Assembly: GCF_932526225.1 (NCBI RefSeq)
Contig: NC_064036.1
Location: forward strand, 3,039,501-3,103,500
DNA: 64,000 nucleotides
Source of the DNA: Nematostella vectensis
Lineage: Eukaryota; Cnidaria; Anthozoa; Actiniaria; Edwardsiidae
Reading direction: 5' to 3'
Position 1 is the stretch's first letter; every line of letters begins with the position of its first letter. Shown piece by piece: positions 45,064-55,504 of the stretch. The notes beneath the pieces were generated by a model that was given only the letters and a program-made list of their open reading frames with translations, searched no databases and had not been told where the DNA came from. The position numbers were made by a program, and so were the translations under genes.

Positions 45064-46429
45064 ATATAACAAAGAAATACATATTATTTAATTGCAATAA
45101 CACGGACTATTTTTTAACGCGAAGTTTTTGCATATGATATCTATGCCCTTCCCCCTCCCCCTAAAAAATTAATGTTTCCGCATCTAAAACGTTCAACGTT
45201 TAATAAGTTTAAATAACTTTATCTAAATCAAAAATGTGTAGTGTCTTGTCTTTTAATATTAAGAATGTGACCCGTAAGTTAATCACTGAACGAAACAGTG
45301 TTAAAATAGAGTTGCTGCTATTGACTTACACACAAATTCTCTAATGCTAGCTGAGGTGGAAGAAATACGATAGTTTGGGTATAGCGGGAGCTAATACACA
45401 CTTTCCATCACCTAAAGCAGGTTGTGTGAGTTTAGTCTCTTTTCTAGTCTAGTGATGCGCTGTATCTGATATTGGGAACGCTGTCTGTTTTTATGTCTTC
45501 CTTACAATTGACTACCGAACTTATCTTGCCGAACTCGGATCGAATTCAAACCGAACTCGAGCCGAACTCAAATTTATCTCGAACCGAACTCAAACGCAAA
45601 ATCGAATACTTGGAGTATAGGGAGTTCACGTTGTCGTCACCGGGGTCCAACTGTATGTGGGACTGTATGTGTTGTCAAGCAAAATAGTTGACCCTGGTTA
45701 CCCCGTTAAGAAGCAGGTGCATTAGTGACATAACAAGATGGGGGGGCATAGCATGGTGCCATATCTTTGTTATGATTTCCTAGCGCGCGCTTGAAATGCC
45801 TATTGTCATTTGAATCATAACAACTACAGATATGACCAATAGCATGGACCAAATGGCTGACACACATCGTGTAGAGTCAGAGCAGAGATCCGCACTCAAG
45901 TCTACGTGAATTGAGTTGCTAAAAACTAATAAGCTGTTTTAAGTATATTCTTAAAACGACCTGTGGAAATTTTTTTTGAACCCTATATCACTTTAAGTAC
46001 TTTTTAGGTAAGTGTATTCAATGTTATACAGTTTATTAGTGGTTTGGATGACAATATTTTAGACTTTTTAGTTGACCACAATCGTCGTTATACTGTTCTA
46101 TCAAACAATGTAATGAAAATCCTATATATAATCCAAACTTTAAACAGTCGAATAGGACTTAGCCGTACAAATCTACAAAATTAGTTGACTTTGTTTTAGC
46201 AAAATATAACGCTAATGATGCAAAATATACACTATAAGAAACTTTTCCATGGTGGATCACAAATGTCAATAAGAATGTTTGCATTTTGCTATTCGAAGCA
46301 TTTTATATTCAACAGTAATGACGCCCACAGCCCAAAAAGTGTGAAGTGTCATAGTTTTTTAGCTTCTACTCAATAATTTTCCCTATCTATAGCTTTCTGA
46401 TACAGCTGAAAAGAAAAAAAGATTTATCG
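45064..46429. other. Intergenic spacer
   Basis: AT-rich. It contains a small CCGAACTC-type repeat at ~45520-45600 and no supported gene. It includes the upstream region of the small membrane-protein gene. Confidence 0.5.
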
Positions 46430-47657
46430 ATGCCACCGAGTGACCCAAAGAGTCCTTTATGGCTACCAGCCAAACAGAATGACAGCATCGCCTTTGAAGA
46501 AGCACTCGACCCATACTCCGCGCTGCGAAAAGCGTCCGGAGAGTCGAGCGTCCCGGATAAACCGCTCTGGGGGTTACTCGTTTGGCAGGTGGCTGGTCTG
46601 TTCATACTCGGCGCCATACTAATCAGTAAGTACCCAGTCCCCTTTACCACTTTTCAAGTATCCAGTCCCCGTTGTCCACCTTTTAATTATTCAGTCCCCT
46701 TTCTTCCCTTTTTAAGTATCCGGTCCCCTTTCTTCCCTTTTTAAGTATCCAGTCCCCTTTCTTCCCTTTTTAAGTATCCGGTCCACTTTGTCTACTTTTT
46801 AAGTATCCGGTCCCCTTTGTCCACTTTTTAAGTATCCGGTCCCCTTTGTCCACTTTTGAAGTATCCAGTCCACTTTGTCCACTTTTTAAGTATCCAGTCC
46901 CCTTTGTCCACTTTTGAAGTATCCAGTCCACTTTGTCCACTTTTTAAGTATCCAGTCCCCTTTGTCCACTTTTGAAGTATCCAGTCCACTTTGTCCACCT
47001 TTTAAGTATCCAGTCCACTTTGTCTACTTTTTAAGTATCCAGTCCCCTTTGTCCACTTTTTAAATATCCAGTCCCCTTTGTCCACCTTTTAAGTATCCAG
47101 TCCACTTTGTCCAATTTTAAATATCCAGTCCACTTGTCCACTTTTTAAGTATCCAGTCCCCTTTGTCCACCTTTTAAGTATCCAGTCCCCTTCGTCCAAT
47201 TTTAAGTATCCAGTCCACTTTGTCCACTTTTTAAGTATCCAGTCCACTTTGTATGAATACTCACAACAAAGCAGCCATAAATTACATTGTTTCCTTTTGC
47301 AGCTCCTTGCATTTAGCAGATGTCGACGGTACACTTTATACGAGGAAATTTTCATTTGATTTCGTGCCTTTTGTGCATTTTTTTAAAGACGGGAAAATTC
47401 ATGGCGACATGAAATTCATGGCGATGGCGACATTTTCTAAGCGCGAAATCCAAGCTTACAGTATTCCGATACCGACTGTCTATATCCACCTTAGCTGTCA
47501 ACACCTCAGTTTTTATTTCTTTTTAGTCGGACTTGGCTGCTACTGCTGCGAACGTAACTCCGTTCGGATTCCGAAAACAAAGCCAAAGAAGAAAGACGAC
47601 GAGGACCGATTAAGTATCGATTCAGAGGAACACCCGCGTCACGAACTGGAAATATAA
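46430..47657 (+). CDS. Small single-pass membrane protein, two exons (108 aa)
   Basis: Join 46430-46625, 47527-47657; phase-1 intron, TAA at 47655-47657. The polar N-terminus (MPPSDPKSPLWLPAKQND...) is followed by a membrane segment at ~49-67 (LLVWQVAGLFILGAILIIGL), a juxtamembrane cysteine cluster (GCYCCERN, a palmitoylation candidate) and a charged tail (KPKKKDDEDRLSIDSEEHP). No signal peptide is apparent. I do not recognise a family. The frame upstream of the ATG stays open across A-rich sequence toward a possible acceptor at ~46393, so the N-terminus is uncertain. The membrane segment being split exactly in frame by the intron supports the model. Confidence 0.6.
46620..47255 (+). repeat. 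28-bp array seeded at the donor of exon 46430-46625
   Basis: About 22 copies of AAGTATCCAGTCCCCTTTGT CCACTTTT. The first unit is the donor itself: A|GTAAGTACCCAGTCCCCTTT. In later copies GTAAGT is TTAAGT or GAAGT, so the GT is gone. The array runs the length of the first two thirds of the intron. Confidence 0.88.
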
Positions 47658-47994
47658 CAAAGTACGAAACTAAAATGTAAACTTTTCCTCTCTCTTGCAG
47701 ATGATATCGTTATAGATGCGTGTACAAGCTATTTTACTCAAATAATCAGCTTTGTCATGGCCATAGACTCTGAATCCGAGATGCACATTACAGTAGTCAA
47801 CAACTAAGTCTGCCCTAAAAAAGACAGCTATATTCCATTGCTAAATTGTCAAATAATCTCTAAATTTTGTGTCTTGTTTCTATTTGCGTGACAATAGTGT
47901 CACGCAAGTCGGACCCAGGCCCTTTATGGCTGGTTTTCATATGATCGCAGCTAATTTGGCCGTACGATAAAAATCGCATTTCGACCGCAAAGGG

Positions 47995-48582
47995 GTTCCC
48001 ATATAACCGCACTCGATTGCAGGGGGAGTTTCCTTATAGTCGCACACCATCGCAGGGTAAGTTTTCATATAATCGCACACGATCGCAGGGGGAGTTTCCA
48101 TGTAATCGCACACGATCGCAGGCGGAGTTTGCATATAATCGCACACGATCGCAGGGGGAGTTTGCATATAATCGCACACGATCGCAGGCGGAGTTTCCAA
48201 ATAATCGTACACGATCGCAGGGGGAGTTTGCATATAATCGCACACGATCGCAGGGAGAGTTTCCATATAATCGCACACCATCGCAGGGTAAGTTTTCATA
48301 TAATCGCACACGATCGCAGGGGGAGTTTCCATGTAATCGCACACGATCGCAGGCGGAGTTTCCATATAATCGTACACGATCGCAGGGGGAGTTTCCATGT
48401 AATCGTACACGATCGCACGGGAAGTTTCCATATAGTCGTACACGATCGCACGGGGAGTTTCCATATAATCGTACACGATCGCAGGGAGAGTTTTCATATA
48501 ATCGTACACGATCGCAGGGGTAATTTCGATATAATCGTACACGATCGCAGGGGGAGTTTGCATATAATCGCTCGCGATCGCA
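47995..48582. repeat. 33-bp minisatellite (~17 copies) with CGATCG core
   Basis: The unit is TTTCCATATAATCGCACACG ATCGCAGGGGGAG. Each unit holds the palindrome CGATCG. The period is a multiple of three, so frames of ~200 codons stay open on both strands; these are artefacts. It lies between the convergent 3' ends of the small membrane-protein gene and the NXPE-like gene. Confidence 0.95.
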
Positions 48583-49212
48583 TCTGTTGTACTGATCTGG
48601 AAATGGACAACTGTAGCTCAACCTGACAATTTTACTCGTTTTTAGGGGTTAATTCAAAACACTGCATTCAATATTATCATAAGTAAATAGTTTCCTATAA
48701 ACTGTGAAAAAGTCTTCACACACAAAAAAGAATTTATCTGCTAAGAATTTTGGTGAGCAGAAATGTACACGCAGATCACATTTTTGACTTCCGGCAACGC
48801 TCATGTTTAAATAACTTGAGTGGTTTTCAAATACCCGTGAAATACTATTTAGTTAATTTAGTACTAATACACTGTAATGTTTTTGTTCTCTTTTGTTCTG
48901 GCTTAACTATTTAATTTTAACAATTACATTTTGTTGCACGGAATTTTGAAAACCCCTCTACAAATCTCGTGTAAAAAGGACGTAATTCATAATTAAATTC
49001 GTATGCATAAGTTACCATAACAATAACTAAGGGTTATTGTATATGATCTCACCATCTTTTTGTTGAAGCACAGGCGTTGAAGGAGTGTACAGTCATTATA
49101 CGAGAAAGGGATAGTATTTGGAGATCCTTCAATAACTCCCTTTCGGCCAGTTGGGCCAAGGGTGCCCGCACACACCTTCCCTCCCCCATCCCCCCTCAAG
49201 GATCAAAAGAGA
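48583..49212. other. Spacer / 3' flank of the NXPE-like gene
   Basis: No supported gene. Presumed 3' UTR of the minus-strand gene; no clear poly(A) hexamer was found close to the stop codon. Confidence 0.4.
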
Positions 49213-52200
49213 TCAAGGATTAAAAAAATAGCTTTCGAGTAGAGACTCTACAGACTCGAATACCGAGTCCTTATAGTGGATACCGTCCCTAGTCCCCCCT
49301 GGGTATGATTGAGTCAGGGGGTACACGTCCAAAATTGTGATGTTATTCTTGCACATAACGGAGTTCGCGTACGCGTTATAGAGCTGCATACGCTGTAGAG
49401 AAACCAGAACATAGATCAGCGGCTAGAAGTGGGTTAACAGTGGCTAGAAGTGGGTTAACAGTGGGTAGAACACACTGGCGTAGGTTATCAATTGTGTATC
49501 TAATTTTAGCATAGAGTGCTGGAGTCCTGGACTCTCTATTTGCTGGTAAACGGTGGCCCACTGAGAAGGCGTAACGTTTGCATCCTAGACATCCAACAGA
49601 TGTAATAGCCCGATTGTCAGGCTCTTTTTTCGTTTTCTATGAAGTATACATCGCGCGCCGAAAAAGAGTTTTATTTCTTTCCAATTTTAGAGAAATAAAA
49701 TCGCCTATGATACCAAGGCTACAGATGCGATGGCTTCGAATCCTCAGCAGATCTCGGCTCCTGTGCTGCGTTTGCATTTTCATTTACCTAACAGAGGGGT
49801 GTCACAGGGGTGTCACAGGATAGGAACAAGATAAGTGGATAGAAGGACGAGGAGAGGGGATTTATAAATGGTGTGAACAAATAGGGTGGTTCAGATCCAC
49901 GACGCCGTCAAGAGGACGCCGCCTCGCGCACGTTCGGTTGCGCGCGCACGCTGATTTTTGCTTGCGATCGCGTCCTGTTCAGGACGGCATTTCATGCATT
50001 TTCATGTCCTCTTCAGGACGGGACGCCGGCAAAGATCAGCGTGCGCGCGCAATCGAACGTGCGCGAAGGGGCGTCCTTTTGCCGGCGTTGTGGATCTAAA
50101 TCACCCTAATTACAATAAGGAGCAGTACCTGGTTGGTGTTAAAGCGTTTGAATGCACCCATGATGTCAACATTCTGCACGTGAATCGCGGTACTGGTTTT
50201 CCAAACAGGCGTACCACTGTAGTGTGTCTTTATTTCGTTTGCCATTTCGTTGATAACCTTCTGGTAGTTGAGAAAGTTCGTGGTCTAAAAAGGAAAAAAT
50301 AATGGCGATTACAAACTCGCTATGAACCCTTGCAAATATCGTTATCAATAAAGAACCTTGACGTAGTGTGCGCCGATGTTGAAGAGCAGTCCGCTGCTAC
50401 TGCCCATGTATGGCTTTCTTGTGAAGTCACGAAAGAAACCCATGACTTTTGAGACGTTAAGAACAATGTCCTCACAAGTCTCCGTCTGTGAAGAGAAGGA
50501 AAGGAAACTTAAATACGCCATGGTGCACGCCTGAATTAAACGCCAAATCTGCATTTTTATCATTGGTGCCGCGAATCCCTCTATTGTTCTTACGATACCA
50601 AGTTCTCATGCCTACTCACTAGAACCAGGCACATCCGTTGTAGTAAACATCCCTACCCGCTCCTACTTCTCTACCCGCACTTATCAGCCTTCTTACCTCC
50701 TTGTCACCTCCCCTATGCCACGAATTGCGGTGGTTTCGCCCACGTTGTTGTATCGCCCACGTCTATAAGAGTTGTTTCGCCCACGCATCAAGAGTTGCTT
50801 CGCCCACTCACGGTTAAAAACTACGAGTTACTCTCGGGCTCTCTCATCAGAAAACATTTTGTTCGAACGTAATCGCGCTGCTTTAGAAAAATCAAAACTA
50901 ATGGAATACTCTATCGTTCGCAACGATCCTTATGGCAAAAAAGCTTAGATATGTGGGTTTTTTTTGCCATAAAATATAGAGCGAGCGAAAACCGGCATGT
51001 TTCAGTCGCGGCCGACATGTCGTTGTTTTACAAAGACACTAGAACAACGATAGTGAACTCGCTCCTTCGGCGTGCGTACGGCTATGACCATTCCAGTGCT
51101 CTCCCGATTGCCACGATCTTTATGTCAAATTAAATCTCACTTTTAGAGGAATCTTTTTCGTGGGTCTGTTTGGTGCGCTTAATGAGCGAGAGTAAACCGG
51201 CATGTAAACACTAGAACAACGGTAGCGAACTCGCTTCTTTCGGCGTGCGTACGGCTATAACTATTCCAGTGCTCTCCCGATTGCCACGATCTTTATGTCA
51301 AATTAAATCTCACTTTTAGAGGAATCTTTTTCGGGGATCTGTTTGGTGCGATTTATGAGCGAGCGTAAACCGGCATATTTTAGTCGCCGCCGACATATAA
51401 ACATGTTCTTGTTTTCCCCTATATATGAGCTTTAATTTGACATAAAGATCGTGGCAATCGGGACAGACCTAAAGAGTTATAGCCGTACGCACGCCGAAGG
51501 AGCGAGTTCATTGTTGTTGTTCTAGTGTCTTTGTAAAACAACGACTGAAATATGCCTGTTTACGCTCGCTCATAAACAAGCGCATCAAACAGAATCAGGC
51601 AGAATCCCACAGAATCCCACAGAGTAACTCGTATTTTTATCCGTGGGCGAAACACCTTGGAACGTGGGCGAATCAACTCTTGATGCGTGGGAGAAACTAC
51701 TCTTATAGACGTGGGCGATACAACAACGTGGGCGAAACCACCTGTTACTTATCAGACTGTTACCAAACCATGCTACTTGTTTGAGGACGTTTAGGCTCAT
51801 CCATCGTAGGACAAACTCCTTTCCGCTCCCCTCTTTCCGCCTACCTACCCTTTATCAGACTGTTAACAAACCATGCTACTTTTATGAGGGCGTTTAGGCC
51901 CATCCATCGTAGGATGGACCAATTTCAGACAGTGTTTACTAACCATACTATAAAGAACCTTGGGGTAGATCCAGTTGTAGGACACGGTGCAATTGTTGAA
52001 AACTTGAGAACACATGGTTCGTCGGCGATCAGACAGATCAAGAAAGAAATAGTAGTTGATGGAATCGCCATATATGGCGAAACTTCCTTTGTGTGGAAGG
52101 TGATGAAAATCTCTTCGCAATGTAGCGTCATCAGCGTAGTCTGTGTAGAAAAAAAGACAAATAAAAAAGGTGGGTGCAACTCCAAGGGTGAAAATATGAA

Positions 52201-54992
52201 ACTGACATTTAAAGAGAAAAAAATATTGCTTTAGCCGCGGATCGAACTTTGCCAGATTGGCCTATATGAAAATAAAAATAGACCATACATCCAGACAAGC
52301 GCTGAATCATCGTATGGCAGCTAAAGCTTTACGGCTAGGCTGGAGATTTCGGCCCCAGCACCGCTATCTAGCGAACTGTGTAACACACAAGTACCAAAGG
52401 CACCCGCGCATTAATAGGGAGGCAATAACCAGGTTCCTAGCCCTTAAGACCTAAGTCTTATACGGTTACGCCACACACAGCTCGCTGTGACGTAGGGAAA
52501 AAAATATTAAAGTCTATACGGGCGTTTTGTGTCTCTTGGGAGTTTCCAAGACTGGCCTAAGCAATGATGAAATTATCATGCACGTGCATATTACTTCTTT
52601 TGTGCGCAAACCGCCAGAAATAATCGGGAAAATGCGGTATGCACATCAACTGAAATAGACAAGACTCTAATATTCGTTGATCGGGTAAAAATTGGGCAGT
52701 TGAAACAAGTGAACTCGTGATAATGGAGGACTTCAGACCCGTTACTTAAGACATCAAATCATCAGCGAGGCGACACAGTTTTTGTTTCTATTTCACGTGC
52801 CTTGTGCTGTGGTGTTCAAGTATGGCCGCCACTTGGCCCCAGTCCACCGTCCGTAGCCATCCCACATGGCGTGACAGCGGACCGGACACTCTCTCATTGC
52901 TGCGCGCATGTTATTCTGAAATTCTGCAACAAGCGACAAAGGTGCAGGTCAGAGGCGTTCAGGAAGATTAGTAACAACACGGACGCCACGAGAAAGTTAT
53001 TCCTACAGCTCTGGCGTGTTAAAGCAAAAGACACTTTTTTTCCATGCCTTGTGCATATGGTTAAAGGTGTATTCACGTAAAATAGGGGTAATGTGTGGAG
53101 AGTTTCCTCAAGAAAATAATTCAATTTGAGGTAATCGAGAGTATCTTACCCATCTCGGTCCATCTTGGTCCCATGACCGTTATTTCGTACAGCTTCCCTT
53201 CCTTAGTGCGAAGCGGCTTGTTTATGTATACAGACATATCGGCGTATAGCGTGCTTGCCAAACTGACATTCTTATGCTTTCCTGAGCAATGAGCTTTGGG
53301 ATATAATTAGTTTATGGATGTCTGAGATTTTTCTAAAACAAAAAATAGAAACCTAGAAGGGTCTAGAGGGATAGTTGCTTCTTCTTCGCACGCGTGTTTT
53401 TACATGGGAGCTTAATAACACAAAGTTACCTCAGAACTCGCGTAGTAGTTTTTATGGTTCCCTTAATGTTTCAATTCTCGGGAAGGATTTAGAGCCACAA
53501 TTATTACGTTTTGGTTCTCAAGACACTGTTTACTGTATTAGAAAAAAAAATCAAGTCTGAAAATAATACATGAGAGATGATTGACAGGCGCGTTTCCAGG
53601 ATTTGCCGAGGTGGGGGGGGGGGGGGGGGGGGAGGTAAATAGCATAGTATTTGAAGATTCCTTTATAAGAAATGAGCCACTTTTTGGAGACAAAGGGGGT
53701 ACCCACCCTGCGCACCCCCCTGTGTACGCGACTGGTTGTATCTCGCCTTGGGCCCTCCACACAGGAAAAGAATATCGTGTTATAGTTTAAACGAGGTCTT
53801 ACCTCTCTTGAACCAATCAATTGGTGGATCTCGTAAACCATCACACAAGGAATAATCCAGCGTTGCCTTGATCTCATATCGACCAGGTTCAACCAATAGA
53901 ACCAATGCCTCGTATGTCCCATCATTCATATCAAGAACAGTAGCGGCCACCGAAGATGGACCGACCAGAGCAACACGCCAAGCATCACCCCCAAACGCCT
54001 TCCGAAGACCAGTCGAAGTTCGAGACTGTATGATAAATCTGCTGAATTCTTTAGCCGGACGGATATCGAATTTAACGATGGAACTATCTTCTGCACTTGT
54101 CTTGAATCTAATAGAGACATATTTTTTTATGTAATCTGCACCGAACAATATTCATTTTTTGGTGAACAATGCACTAGCGGACCAAGGGCGCAAGGATAGG
54201 TCACACAACTCTGAGAAGTGCGATTGATATATATGGTAAGAAATTTTATATTATTTTAAAGAAATACACACTGATATTACACGAGCCAAACTGCTAGTGT
54301 CAAAATCGGTGAAATACCATATTCTAAACCCCCCCCCCCCCCCAGTAATCGTTAGTATAAAAAAAATCCCTTTTTGGCTATGATACTTTTATTAAGAAAT
54401 AATTGGCTGGATTTGCCACGCAGCCTCAACTTTGAGTGAGCGAGACTTGGAAAACAAAAAGGAAAATCCATACAACAACGGCGAATACGACAAAAACGGC
54501 AAAAAAATGCTCACAGGACAGACATCACTAGACGTTATCGCCTGATATTTGTCCTGTGAAAATGTACACGTGACCTGTGTTGGCCAATGAGCACGCGTGA
54601 AAATTCATCATTGGGATCACCTCCTCCTGTCTGACTGTCTAAGTGTAGCCCTCCCCCCTCCGCCCCCAAACATCACAAGTACCACGAGAAGATAAGCACC
54701 CACGGGCCTTCAATGGTAAACAGTGCAGAATAATATCATCATACCTCTCCATATGTTTTCTGAATTCGTCCGCATTCTCTGTAAAGTATTGGGTACAAGG
54801 CTTTATTATTGTTTTCCAGTCTACCCGGGCCTCCCTCTGTCGACACCAATGAGTGCCAAACTCCTGGTAAGGGGCCTGGCCATGAGTTCTGCCAAGCTTC
54901 CCATTTAAAACCACACTTATCCAGAGAAAGATAAGAATAAGACTTCCAGTTGCCATGAAGTGAAACAAAGTGTTTTTAAATCTCCGATACAT
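49213..54992 (-). CDS. NXPE/PC-esterase family type II membrane protein, eight exons (484 aa)
   Basis: Complement of join(49213-49392, 50129-50284, 50357-50485, 51959-52140, 52801-52923, 53150-53281, 53803-54107, 54745-54992); 1455 nt, phases agree. Membrane anchor ~13-28 (MATGSLILIFLWISVV). Residues 84-180 form the NXPE filamin/Ig-like part: TSAEDSSIV, FGGDAWRVALVGPS, DMNDGTYEALVLLVEPGRYE. The C-terminal esterase-type half has CPVRCHAMWDGYGRW and KWRPYLNTT. Its nucleophile block is AIYGDSINYYFF (G294-D295-S296), then LLFNIGAHYVK, PVWKTSTAIHV, ILDVYPLTQSYPGG and DGIHY (D461, H464). GDS plus DxxH is the SGNH/PC-esterase catalytic set, so activity on O-acyl groups of glycans is plausible; human NXPE1 has been linked to sialic-acid O-acetylation. 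Odd sites: the exon 4 donor appears to be GC (AAG|GCACGT), and the exon 5 and 6 donors are both AAG|GTTCTTTAT. Confidence 0.92.
49884..50106. mobile_element. MITE (family A, copy 2) with TA target site
   Basis: Ends GGGTGGTTCAGATCCACGAC and (inverse) GGGTGATTTAGATCCACAAC are flanked by TA on both sides (49882-49883 and 50107-50108). Inner GACGCC and GTGCGCGCGC blocks are also inverted. Same family as 6239-6403. It ends 22 bp from the splice donor of NXPE exon 7. Confidence 0.85.
50729..51742. mobile_element. ~1-kb palindromic transposon-like element
   Basis: Both ends carry GGTGGTTTCGCCCACGTTGT in inverted orientation, followed by repeated sub-blocks TATCGCCCACGTCTATAAGA, CGCCCACGCATCAAGAGTTG and TACGAGTTACTCT. 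Internally, a ~200-bp block (TGAGCGAG...AAACCGGCAT, GGCGTGCGTACGGCTAT, GATTGCCACGATCTTTATGT) occurs twice directly and once inverted. No transposase is seen. It lies in the intron between NXPE exons 5 and 6. Confidence 0.85.
51743..51958. repeat. Two-copy ~100-bp direct repeat next to the palindromic element
   Basis: TTATCAGACTGTTA(A/C)CAAACC ATGCTACTT...GA(C/G)GTTTAGGC(C/T)CATCCATCGTAGGA occurs at ~51749-51810 and ~51852-51914, separated by ~40 bp. Intronic, no coding sense. Confidence 0.75.
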
Positions 54993-55504
54993 ATCCCAAG
55001 CCACAATATCTCAAGGCTTGAACTTGTCTCTTGCAAATCAATAAAAAAGGCAGCCCCTCAAGATCATCAAGTACTTTCGTTGAACACCAATTATTCTAGA
55101 TAAGTTAAGGTCGTTGTTGAATCATAAGATATTTAGAAGAAACGTTTCTTCTCGTTGTTATTAATTAAGCTGTAAGTTTTTACGGTTCAATGAAGACACG
55201 ACCTCTATGTGTGTCTTATAATTGCCGCCATCGTAGCTTCGGTCCTCATAAATGGCGCCACCCGCATTGCGTTTCCATACTCCAAGTCTTGGTTGATGAA
55301 GCGACATACATTACTGCTCTAGGGCAAAATATTTTGTCTCGCTTAACTTTTGGTCCTGGGTATATCCTTTGGACTGTTTGTTGTTTGTCACAAGCCACCG
55401 CATTAGTAGAAATCCTATATAGTCAGCGGTTATCAGCGCGGGCGCTCATTTTATTTTTTAATTGAACTGCGCATGTGCAGTTCAGATGTGATTTATTATT
55501 CAAA
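54993..55504. other. Divergent spacer between the NXPE-like gene and the gene at 55505
   Basis: No supported gene. It presumably holds both promoters. Confidence 0.4.

Noticed and set aside
47937-48626. ~200-codon repeat proteins on both strands
   Set aside because: Artefact of the 33-bp minisatellite.
52230-52490. tRNA- or SINE-like segment (GGATCGAAC, minus-strand TGGCGTAACCG ... blocks)
   Set aside because: No complete cloverleaf or consensus B box could be drawn.
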